Shown here: piece after piece, positions 18,476 to 26,498 of the stretch
Position numbering within the stretch: position 1 is the stretch's first letter
Layout of the letters: each line of letters begins with the position of its first letter
NCBI GenBank assembly: GCA_902591645.1
Contig: CACJBM010000005.1
Location: 1 to 64,000, forward strand
Direction: 5' to 3'
From: an uncultured Verrucomicrobiota bacterium
GTDB lineage: Bacteria; Verrucomicrobiota; Verrucomicrobiae; Verrucomicrobiales; DEV007
DNA: 64,000 bases
Program-made: the position numbers and the translations under genes
The notes under the pieces: generated by a model
Seen by the model: the letters and a program-made list of their open reading frames with translations, nothing else
Told to the model about the DNA's origin: nothing
The model's database searches: none

Positions 18476-20194
18476 ATGAGTTTGGTGTCAAAGGCGGGTG
18501 TTACTTTTATTTTGCTGGTATGTTTTTGGCCCGAGTCATCCTTGTCAGGGCCAATTAATATACAGTTTAGACATGTGATTTCAGGGAGGCCCTTGCTCTT
18601 GGATTCTTTACGTTATCCCAAATCCGGCAATGAAATCTTTTCTGTGAAGCGTTTGAGCTATTTACTTAGCGATGTTTCTTTTCAGAAAGAGGAAGGGACT
18701 TGGATCGGGCCAGTTGCTGATGTGGCATGGATAGATGCGGGTAAGCGACGCGTGACTTTTTCAGTAAATGATTTACCAAAGGGGAAATACCGATCTATGA
18801 GGTTTGTATTGGGGTTGGATTCTAAAAGAAATAATTTTAATTTTGGTTCTGTCCATCCTGACCACCCTCTTAATCCATCCCTTAATAAGCTGCATTGGAG
18901 TTGGCAAGGAGGTTATGTTTTCTTGGCCCTCGAAGGGCACTACAGATTATCCGGAAAAAGGCGAGGCTATTCTTTGCACTTTGCCCGCAGTCCTAATCGT
19001 AAATTTATTAATGTCCCATTAAAAATTGACCACGGACCAGCTACTGAAATCATTCTTGATTTTGATGTGACTTCGCTCTTGTCTAGTCCGAGACCGATTA
19101 TTTTTAGCAAAGATGGTGAGTCAACGCATTCCAGAAAAGGTGACCCCTTGGTTGATTCTATTGCTAAGAATTTGGCAGGAGCATTTCGATTGCGCGATGT
19201 CTTTTATCCAAATCAAATCAATGAGCCGGAAATAGAAAAGAAAAAACCTCTTCACTTTCCAGATTCAGCTGAACCGTTCCCTTTCAGAATGGCTGCAACC
19301 TTCCCTGTTCCCAAATTACCTACGGACAATCCACTAATTAAAAGCCGAGTACGGCTAGGAGAAAGACTTTTTTCAGATAAGAGACTGTCTCGTGATTCTA
19401 GTATTGCATGTTCTTCATGTCATCAAAAGGACAGGGCATTTACCGATGGTTTGTCGTTAAGTGTTGGAATTGAAGACAGGAAAGGGCAGAGAAATTCAAT
19501 GCCTCTTTTCAACCTTGCATGGAAGGAAAAGTTTTTCTGGGACGGTAGATCCCCCTCTCTTAGGGATCAGGTTATTATGCCTATTTCCAGCCACGCGGAG
19601 TTTGATAATTCAGTAGAAGAGGTAGTCACCAATTTATCAGAAGATAGTTCTTATGTGACTCTTTTTAAGGAAGCCTTTACAGGTCCAGGCATTACCTCTG
19701 AAAAGATTGCTCTAGCACTAGAAAACTTTTTATTAACTTTGACGTCCTACGATTCAAAATTTGACCGTGCCATGGCTGGTCAGATTGAATTAAACGATAA
19801 GGAAAAAAGAGGATTTGAATTATTCATGACAGAATATGAACCTAGGACGGGTAGGTTTGGAGCAGATTGTTTTCATTGCCATGGCGGGCCCTTATTTTCA
19901 GATCATGATTTCCACAATAATGGATTAAAATTAAAAAGTGAAGACAGTGGCATGAAGGGACTCTTTTCGACTCCTTCTCTTCGTAATGTTGAACTGACTG
20001 CTCCTTACATGCACGACGGGAGGTTTACCACTCTTGAGGAAGTTGTATCACATTATAATTCTGCGATGCATCGCACTGATTTACTCGACCCTAATTTGGC
20101 CAAGCATCCTGCTCTAGGGCTGCGCCTTGCCAAGTCAGATGAACAAGCGCTTGTGGCATTTCTCAAAACTTTGACTGATCCAAAATATAAGTAA
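18476..20194 (+). CDS. Fusion protein: MbnP-like domain plus di-heme cytochrome c peroxidase (MbnH/MauG family)
   Basis: A 572-residue exported protein. After a signal peptide (about 1-25), residues 27-220 look like an MbnP-family domain: INIQFRHVISGRPL, VKRLSYLLSDVSF, LPKGKYRSMRFVLGLD and the LHWSWQGGY segment (W141, W143). Residues 275-570 are a bacterial di-heme peroxidase of the MauG/MbnH group: LGERLFSDKRLS, heme 1 CSSCH (312-316), FFWDGRSPSLRDQ (W355, in the inter-heme Trp region of MauG-type enzymes), heme 2 CFHCH (465-469) and APYMHDGRF. In methanotrophs MbnH and MbnP are separate proteins; MbnH oxidises a tryptophan of MbnP to kynurenine, creating a copper site. Here enzyme and likely substrate are one chain. 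The MbnP part has no cysteine outside the signal peptide. Which Trp, if any, is modified cannot be told by eye. Confidence 0.8.
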   Translation: MSLVSKAGVTFILLVCFWPESSLSGPINIQFRHVISGRPLLLDSLRYPKSGNEIFSVKRLSYLLSDVSFQKEEGTWIGPVADVAWIDAGKRRVTFSVNDLPKGKYRSMRFVLGLDSKRNNFNFGSVHPDHPLNPSLNKLHWSWQGGYVFLALEGHYRLSGKRRGYSLHFARSPNRKFINVPLKIDHGPATEIILDFDVTSLLSSPRPIIFSKDGESTHSRKGDPLVDSIAKNLAGAFRLRDVFYPNQINEPEIEKKKPLHFPDSAEPFPFRMAATFPVPKLPTDNPLIKSRVRLGERLFSDKRLSRDSSIACSSCHQKDRAFTDGLSLSVGIEDRKGQRNSMPLFNLAWKEKFFWDGRSPSLRDQVIMPISSHAEFDNSVEEVVTNLSEDSSYVTLFKEAFTGPGITSEKIALALENFLLTLTSYDSKFDRAMAGQIELNDKEKRGFELFMTEYEPRTGRFGADCFHCHGGPLFSDHDFHNNGLKLKSEDSGMKGLFSTPSLRNVELTAPYMHDGRFTTLEEVVSHYNSAMHRTDLLDPNLAKHPALGLRLAKSDEQALVAFLKTLTDPKYK

Positions 20195-20247
20195 CATTAA
20201 TAAGTCACGTCATCATCACATAATCTCTTTAATCATTTAATCATTCT

Positions 20248-21537
20248 ATGATGCAAAAAATCTTTGTCATTATTGTTCTTATTTTAATCTCATTAAAAGA
20301 GCTATCCACGGCGAGCGATTGGCCTCGTTTTAGAGGAGCCAATGGTCAGGGTATCAGTTCAGAGGCCGTGACATTTAAGTGGTCAGCAAACAAAAATATA
20401 AAATGGCAATGTAAGCTTCCCGGCCCTGGAAGTTCGAGCCCTGTAATTTCAAAAGGGAAAATATTTGTTACTTGTTTTAGTGGTGTGAATGAAAGCCAAC
20501 AGGACACATCTAAGCTTCTTAGACATGTTCTATGCATTGATCAAAAAGACGGTTCGATTATTTGGGAAAATAAGATTGCAGCCACTCTACCAGAAGATCC
20601 GTACCGAGGTTTTTTAACTGAGCACGGCTATGCTTCCAATACGCCTGTCATTGATGATGGTAGGTTATTTGCTTATTTGGGGAAGAGTGGCATTCATGCA
20701 TATGATCTTAATGGTAAAAAACTTTGGTCTAAAAATTTAGGGACTGGATCCACGCGTCGCAAATGGGGTTCAGCTGCGAGTCCGATTGTTGTGGGTGATA
20801 ATCTTGTTGTCAGCGCAGCTGAAGAATCATTGGCAGTTTATGGGCTGGACCCGAAGACGGGTAAGCAAAATTGGATATCAGAAGGTGATAGTTTGGAAAT
20901 GGCGTATGCGACACCTGTTTTGATGACTTCCAAGGAAGGTAGGACTGATTTAGTTTTGCCGGTCCCTGGTGAGATCTGGGGAATGAACCCTGAATCTGGA
21001 AAGCTCAGATGGTATGCTCTAACGAACATTACCGGAAACATTTCACCGAGCCCCGTCATTGGTAATGGAACTGTGTATGTGTTTGGAGGTTATCCTAGTC
21101 TTCGTCGATGTGCTGTAAAAATTAATGGAGCCAAAGGCGAAGTTTCTGAAAAAGCAACGCTTTGGGAGGATAAACAATCTACCTATGTTCCTACTCCGGT
21201 ACTTGTTGATGAAAAATTATATTGGGCCAGTGATACAGGATATGCTTGTTGTGCTGATGCTAAGTCTGGAAAGATGTTGTTTAGGGAACGTTTGGATGCA
21301 AGAGGCAAAGGTTCTAGAGGTAAACCTTTCTATGCAGGAGCGGTAGCTGCAGGTGGTAAAATTTATGCAGTTAGCCGCTGGGGAGGCACTTTTGTTTTTT
21401 CAGCAAAGCCTGATTTTGAGCTATTGGCTCATAACAGAATTGAAGGGGATGATAGCCAGTTCCATGGAACTCCGGCAATTAGTAATGGCCAGTTATTCCT
21501 GCGTTCTGATAAATTCCTTTATTGTATTTCTGAATAA
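20248..21537 (+). CDS. Exported PQQ-like beta-propeller protein (BamB/quinoprotein-like)
   Basis: A 429-residue exported beta-propeller. The signal peptide (about 1-22) is followed by DWPRFRGANGQGISSE, the usual opening of this Planctomycetes/Verrucomicrobiota family. Blade motifs repeat along the chain: DGSIIWENKI, NGKKLWSKNLG, TGKQNWISEG, SGKLRWYALT and SGKMLFRERL. No calcium or PQQ ligand set of a true quinoprotein dehydrogenase is evident, so a structural or binding role is more likely than redox catalysis. It lies 53 bp after the MbnP-MbnH fusion on the same strand, so a shared periplasmic role is possible. It converges on the next gene across 25 bp. Confidence 0.85.
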   Translation: MMQKIFVIIVLILISLKELSTASDWPRFRGANGQGISSEAVTFKWSANKNIKWQCKLPGPGSSSPVISKGKIFVTCFSGVNESQQDTSKLLRHVLCIDQKDGSIIWENKIAATLPEDPYRGFLTEHGYASNTPVIDDGRLFAYLGKSGIHAYDLNGKKLWSKNLGTGSTRRKWGSAASPIVVGDNLVVSAAEESLAVYGLDPKTGKQNWISEGDSLEMAYATPVLMTSKEGRTDLVLPVPGEIWGMNPESGKLRWYALTNITGNISPSPVIGNGTVYVFGGYPSLRRCAVKINGAKGEVSEKATLWEDKQSTYVPTPVLVDEKLYWASDTGYACCADAKSGKMLFRERLDARGKGSRGKPFYAGAVAAGGKIYAVSRWGGTFVFSAKPDFELLAHNRIEGDDSQFHGTPAISNGQLFLRSDKFLYCISE

Positions 21538-21562
21538 AAATACAATTAAAGAGTGACGTACC

Positions 21563-22492
21563 TTACCTCAATAAAGATTTTTCTGGTTTGCCGTTCGTGG
21601 TTAGGATGTGTACTTCATGGGCGGAAACTTTCGGGTCAATGTACTCCCAGACAATTTTTTTATTTTGAGTGATTTCAAATATCTTTGCTTTTTTACCATC
21701 CCTTTGTCCGTAACTACAAATGATGGTGTTTCCATTGCTTAGTCTTTGTCCTCCGCATGGATCATGGAAAAGGTTATTTACGTGGCTGTTATCGCACCGC
21801 CACGCGACTTTTCCTTCCGGATTGAATTCCACAGTCTTATTACCGTTTGTTAGGTTAACGAGTAAATTTTTATTGGGCAAAAGGATAGCAGTGAATGGCC
21901 AGTTACGTGCTTTCTTCCCGCCTAATTCTTCAAGGTCTGTTTTTATTTCCCGAAGTACTTTTCCTTCTGGTGAGTACTCTTTTACTTTAAAGGCAAGTAG
22001 GTGAGGGACTATATAATTTCCATTTGGTAATTTTCTAGCCATTCGAGTCTGCATGTGATCATTTTTTGTTTCGGGGATTAATGGTAAATTCACTTCTATT
22101 TTACCTTTCCCATTGATTTCAAGTAGTCTCGGAATGGGACCCCTTTCGACGACTAAAGTGTTGCCGTTCGGTAATCTATTGACGGTTCCAAGTTCCTTGT
22201 TACGAGAATCCATCTTATATGACCAAATAATTTCAGTGCTATTTTTTTTATATTCTCGGGCCTCGTTATTAATCGATAAGAGGATATTCCCATTATCTAA
22301 TACCATGCCATCACGAGCATATCCTGGAGCTTTCCATATGACGGCATTTTCTTCACTTATGAGTGCAGTAAATTTACCAGACACAAGAAATGAATGACGT
22401 ATTCCAATTTCACTAATTTGTTTACCTTGAGCTGAGGATTTATATTGTGTAGCAAGTAAGGAAAAAAGAAAAATGGTATAGATGAGATTCAT
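21563..22492 (-). CDS. Exported beta-propeller protein (PQQ/arylsulfotransferase-like repeats)
   Basis: A 309-residue protein with a signal peptide (about 1-21, ending KSSAQ). The body is a repeated LPNGNTLV-type pattern: LDNGNILLSI, LPNGNTLVVE, LPNGNYIVPH, LPNKNLLVNL and LSNGNTIICS, alternating with lines such as EIIWSYKM, GKVAWRCDNS and KKIVWEYIDP. This matches the propellers annotated as PQQ-binding-like or arylsulfotransferase-like. The catalytic histidines of arylsulfotransferases cannot be assigned with confidence. The start is ATG 22492. It converges on the WPRFRG propeller to its left. No substrate can be assigned. Confidence 0.75.
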   Translation of the reverse strand: MNLIYTIFLFSLLATQYKSSAQGKQISEIGIRHSFLVSGKFTALISEENAVIWKAPGYARDGMVLDNGNILLSINNEAREYKKNSTEIIWSYKMDSRNKELGTVNRLPNGNTLVVERGPIPRLLEINGKGKIEVNLPLIPETKNDHMQTRMARKLPNGNYIVPHLLAFKVKEYSPEGKVLREIKTDLEELGGKKARNWPFTAILLPNKNLLVNLTNGNKTVEFNPEGKVAWRCDNSHVNNLFHDPCGGQRLSNGNTIICSYGQRDGKKAKIFEITQNKKIVWEYIDPKVSAHEVHILTTNGKPEKSLLR

Positions 22493-22600
22493 GACAATAG
22501 GTATCTAGATACAATTAAGTCTTTCAAGGCAATGGTAAATTTATTCTAATTAATATTTTGCTGAATTATCACCTATTAGATAATCTGAATTATTCTTTCT

Positions 22601-23023
22601 ATGACTAAGGTACATACTGCTCAGTTCTCTGTTTCAACAAGTGGTAAGGGAACTTATGAAATAACAGAAGATATTTCTTCTATTGTTTATGAAAGTGGAA
22701 TCAATGAAGGTGCGGTCACTATATTTGTTCAGCATACGAGTTGTTCTTTGATTGTTATGGAAAATGCCGATTCTTCTGCTCGGACTGATTTACATGCATT
22801 TTTTGAGAAGTTAGTTCCCGAGGATACCCCATATTTTGTGCATACTTATGAAGGGGGGGATGATATGCCATCACACATCCGGATGTGCTTAACCGACGTA
22901 GATAAGAACGTTCCTATCATTGATGGGAGAATGACTCTAGGAACATGGCAGGGATTATTTCTTTTTGAGCACCGGCGTGCTCCACACACAAGAAAAATTA
23001 GTGTTTCGGTTTGTGGTGAATAG
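22601..23023 (+). CDS. yjbQ: YjbQ family protein (UPF0047)
   Basis: A 140-residue small cytoplasmic protein of the YjbQ/UPF0047 family, in which some members show weak thiamine-phosphate synthase activity. Family motifs are visible: FVQHTSCSLIVMENAD (residues 43-58), HIRMCLTD with preceding DDMPSH, and the C-terminal LGTWQGLFLFEHRRAPHTRKI, with the conserved E and H residues of the putative metal site. The length is typical. It stands alone between divergent and same-strand genes, with 215 bp of AT-rich sequence following in which I see no gene. Confidence 0.9.
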   Translation: MTKVHTAQFSVSTSGKGTYEITEDISSIVYESGINEGAVTIFVQHTSCSLIVMENADSSARTDLHAFFEKLVPEDTPYFVHTYEGGDDMPSHIRMCLTDVDKNVPIIDGRMTLGTWQGLFLFEHRRAPHTRKISVSVCGE

Positions 23024-23238
23024 TTTGTTAACTCCTTAAATATTAATTACTGAGATTTTAAAATACACCACTTAAGTTATGCCGCTGAAGGGGTTAATTT
23101 TTCCCGTTAAACAGAATTAAGCGAATAATGTTAAGAGGTATTAATGGAGATAATTCGCTGTGTTTTAATTGGAAATAACTTATTGCAGGTTAAGAAAGAC
23201 TGACTGGAAATCTTTCTTATATCCGTTTAACTTTTATT

Positions 23239-24357
23239 ATGGATTTAACTCGGACTGCTTTTGGAACTTGGAGTGGTGGGCGCTTCATGCATTTTGGTGA
23301 AGCGCTCAGTGATGAGCGGTTCCTAGAACTAATTCAATTAGCTTACGATTCCGGAATACGCACTTTTATCACTTCAGATGTTTATGGGGTAGGGAGGGCC
23401 GATCAGATGTTGGGTAAGGCCTTAGAAGGGATTTCCCGTGAAGAATATTGTTTAGTAGGGATGCTTGGGCATGATATTTATGAGGGTAAACGTGAAGGTT
23501 CGCGTGGTTATCCTCGATTCAGTGATCCTGCCCTTAGATCACGATCTGAATATTCCTCTTATCTAAAGATGGCTGCAGAAAAATCTTTGGAACGGTGTCA
23601 GGCAGATAAGTTTGACCTTGTTATGTTACATAATCCGGATGAACGGGGATATGCAGATCAGTCAGTCTGGAATGCCATGTCTGATCTTAAAGTGTCTGGA
23701 TTAACGGATAGGCTTGGCATTGCTCCTGGACCGGCGAACGGTTTTACTCTCGATCTTATTCATAACTTTGAACAATTCGGACAGGTCCTTGATTGGGCGA
23801 TGGTGATACTCAATCCTTTAGAGCCTTGGCCCGGTCGGTTGTGTCTTGAAGCAGCTCAAAAAGCTAATATTGATGTTCTTACAAGGGTCGTTGATTATGG
23901 TGGTGTTTTTCATGGGACAATGAAACCGGATCATGTGTTCCGTGAAGGAGATCATCGAGCCTATCGGCCAGAAGGTTGGGTAGAGTCGGGCCTTGAAAGA
24001 GTTGAAAAAATGAGACCTATTCTAGATAAGTATGAACTAAGTGAAATTCAATTTGCGAGTCTCTGGAACCTTGCCCACACTCCGGTAAAGAGTGTCGTGC
24101 CAACTTTTATTCAGGAGGCAGGAGAAGACGCTCTACTCATAGAAGAACTAGTTCGTGATTTTGCTTCTATGCCTCTTGAGAACCCATTGACTCTTGAAGA
24201 GGTCGAAGAAATAGCCGGGATCGGTGACAATACCGGATGCATGCTATTGAAGGGTGCAAGTAAACGTCATGAGGAGAGCTTGCGTCCTGATGAATGGCCA
24301 ATGAGACCAGATCTTATGGAAATCGCAGGCCGCCATGGCCTTGGCGATGACTGGTGA
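23239..24357 (+). CDS. Aldo/keto reductase family protein with altered catalytic tetrad
   Basis: A 372-residue cytoplasmic TIM-barrel protein of the aldo/keto reductase superfamily. Family landmarks are the opening TAFGTWSGG, TFITSDVYGVGRADQMLGKAL, FDLVMLHNPDE and the late barrel strands ILNPLEPWPG and VLTRVVDYGG. In active enzymes the motif reads D-T-A-x-x-Y-G; here the Asp position is Ile44, Tyr49 is kept, the Lys of the following strand appears to be Met or Gly (CLVGMLG), and the His in VMLHNPD is kept. Activity as a standard NADPH reductase is therefore doubtful. The next gene starts 31 bp downstream on the same strand. Confidence 0.75.
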   Translation: MDLTRTAFGTWSGGRFMHFGEALSDERFLELIQLAYDSGIRTFITSDVYGVGRADQMLGKALEGISREEYCLVGMLGHDIYEGKREGSRGYPRFSDPALRSRSEYSSYLKMAAEKSLERCQADKFDLVMLHNPDERGYADQSVWNAMSDLKVSGLTDRLGIAPGPANGFTLDLIHNFEQFGQVLDWAMVILNPLEPWPGRLCLEAAQKANIDVLTRVVDYGGVFHGTMKPDHVFREGDHRAYRPEGWVESGLERVEKMRPILDKYELSEIQFASLWNLAHTPVKSVVPTFIQEAGEDALLIEELVRDFASMPLENPLTLEEVEEIAGIGDNTGCMLLKGASKRHEESLRPDEWPMRPDLMEIAGRHGLGDDW

Positions 24358-24388
24358 TAAGGTCTCTTATCATATGAGTTTTTTTTAA

Positions 24389-26455
24389 ATGAGCCGGTTA
24401 TCGACAGAGGACCATCAGCCTCCTGTTGCTACAATTAGAGAGCATATCCATATGGATCATGGGGCCAAGCGTCCGGATCCTTATTTTTGGTTGAGGGATA
24501 GATCTAATGATGAAGTACTTAATTATCTTAAGGAGGAGAATAATTATACAGAGTCCATAATGGCTGAGACGGAGTCATTGCAAAAGACTCTATTCGGAGA
24601 AATTAAGGGCCGGATAAAACAGGACGATTCTACTTATCCAGTGCGTTGGAAGAATTATTATTACTACACTCGATACGATTCGGATTTAGATTATGCCAGA
24701 TATTACAGGAAGCATATTGCTTCTGAGGAGTCCCAAGAAGAGTTAACTTTTGATGTGCCTGAAATGGCAAGGGGACAAGATTATTTCGATTTCGATGAGG
24801 GCGATGTTAGTCCGAACGAAAGCCTCATTATTTTCAGTACTGACCTTACTGGAAGAGGTCTGAGAACATTGCAGGTAAAAGATTTAAATAGTGGTGAAAT
24901 TTTAGTTGATAATATAGCCAACGTTGAAGGTGGCCATGCTTGGGCAGCAGATAACAAAACTTTTTTTTACACTAAGCAGGACCCTGAAACATTACGTGAT
25001 TATCAAATTTGGCGTCATCACTTGGGGCGCCCAGTCGAAGAAGACGTGCTTGTTCATGAAGAGCGTGATGAGACTTTTAGTTGTTATGTGTACAGTAGTC
25101 GATCAGAGAAATTCATTGTGATTGGTTCTAGCCAGACTCTATGTGATGAATACCGTCTTTTGCCAGCAATTGATCCAGAAGGTGATTTCAAATTGTTGCA
25201 TCCGCGTTCACGTGGTCTTGAATATGATTTAGAACATTACGGAGACAGGTTCTACTTACGTACTAATTATGAGGCACCTAATTTTCGATTAATGTGGGTT
25301 CCTGAAGAGTGTACTTCTATAAGTAATTGGAAAGAGTTATTAGCTGAACGTAAAGGAGTTTATGTTAATGATTTTGAAGTATTTGATAATTATTTTGTGA
25401 CTGAGGAGCGGGAAAATGGACTCGTAAAAATTCGAATCCATGAAACTACAAGCGGAGAAAATTATGAAATCGAATTAGATTCGCCTACCTATTCGGCTTG
25501 GATTGATACGAATCTAGACCCTAAAACAGAATGGCTTCGCTATGGATATAGTTCACTCAAAGACCCTGAAGGCCTTTATGAGTTTAACATGCATTCAAGG
25601 GAGAAAAGATTACTTAAAAGTGAAGAGATTATAGGAGATTATGATTCTACTTTATATACAACAGAACGTCATTTTGTGACAGTGAGGGATGGTGCACGGG
25701 TTCCGGTTTCAATTATATATAGGAATGACTCTTTCAAGAAAGATGGAACATCTCCAATGTTGTTGTATGCGTATGGAGCTTATGGGTTAAACTCTGAAGC
25801 TTCCTTTAGAAGTAGCCGTCTGAGTCTTCTTGATCGGGGGTTTGTTTATGCAATAGCCCATGTCCGCGGAGGGCAGGAACTTGGCAGGAATTGGTACGAT
25901 GATGGGAGGCTGTTAAATAAGAAGAATTCTTTCAATGACTTTATTGACTGTGCGGATTTTTTTGTTTCAGAGAAATACACATCGCCTGACCGATTATGTG
26001 CAAGTGGAGCTAGTGCTGGAGGACTTTTGATGGGCGTTATAGCAAATGAAAAGCCCAAATTATTTGCTGCGATCATTGCTGATGTGCCTTGGGTGGATTG
26101 TGTTACAACTATGCTGGATCCAACAATTCCTTTGACTACCAGTGAGTATGATGAATGGGGAAATCCTAACGATAAGAAATTTTTTGATTATATTTTGAGC
26201 TATTCTCCATATGATAACGTGAAGCAGGCAGAGTATCCTGCGATGCTTGTCATGGCCGGGTTAAATGACTCTCAAGTCCAGTGCTGGGAGCCTGCTAAGT
26301 GGGTCGCGCTCTTGAGGACCAAGAAAATTGGTAATAAGCCATTGATGTTAAAAATCAATATGGAATCAGGGCACAGTGGTTCATCCGCAAGGCATGAGAA
26401 GTATAAGGAAATTGCTTTTGAGTATGTTTTTTTACTTCGAGTAGTTGGCCATTGA
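24389..26455 (+). CDS. ptrB: Oligopeptidase B (prolyl oligopeptidase family serine peptidase S9A)
   Basis: A 688-residue enzyme that cleaves short peptides after basic residues. An N-terminal seven-blade propeller (about 70-400) gates a C-terminal alpha/beta-hydrolase domain. The catalytic triad is readable: Ser542 in GASAGGLLMG, Asp627 in AGLNDSQV and His662 in ESGHSG. The stretch DVPWVDCVTTMLDPTIPLT followed by EWGNPND is the oligopeptidase B signature. The N-terminus PYFWLRDRSNDEVLNYLKEEN is typical, and no signal peptide is seen. Length matches the family (about 690). The ATG at 24389 fits the family start. Confidence 0.93.
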   Translation: MSRLSTEDHQPPVATIREHIHMDHGAKRPDPYFWLRDRSNDEVLNYLKEENNYTESIMAETESLQKTLFGEIKGRIKQDDSTYPVRWKNYYYYTRYDSDLDYARYYRKHIASEESQEELTFDVPEMARGQDYFDFDEGDVSPNESLIIFSTDLTGRGLRTLQVKDLNSGEILVDNIANVEGGHAWAADNKTFFYTKQDPETLRDYQIWRHHLGRPVEEDVLVHEERDETFSCYVYSSRSEKFIVIGSSQTLCDEYRLLPAIDPEGDFKLLHPRSRGLEYDLEHYGDRFYLRTNYEAPNFRLMWVPEECTSISNWKELLAERKGVYVNDFEVFDNYFVTEERENGLVKIRIHETTSGENYEIELDSPTYSAWIDTNLDPKTEWLRYGYSSLKDPEGLYEFNMHSREKRLLKSEEIIGDYDSTLYTTERHFVTVRDGARVPVSIIYRNDSFKKDGTSPMLLYAYGAYGLNSEASFRSSRLSLLDRGFVYAIAHVRGGQELGRNWYDDGRLLNKKNSFNDFIDCADFFVSEKYTSPDRLCASGASAGGLLMGVIANEKPKLFAAIIADVPWVDCVTTMLDPTIPLTTSEYDEWGNPNDKKFFDYILSYSPYDNVKQAEYPAMLVMAGLNDSQVQCWEPAKWVALLRTKKIGNKPLMLKINMESGHSGSSARHEKYKEIAFEYVFLLRVVGH

Positions 26456-26498
26456 TTGTATTGTTATTCTGATCTTCACCTACTAATTCATACTCAGC

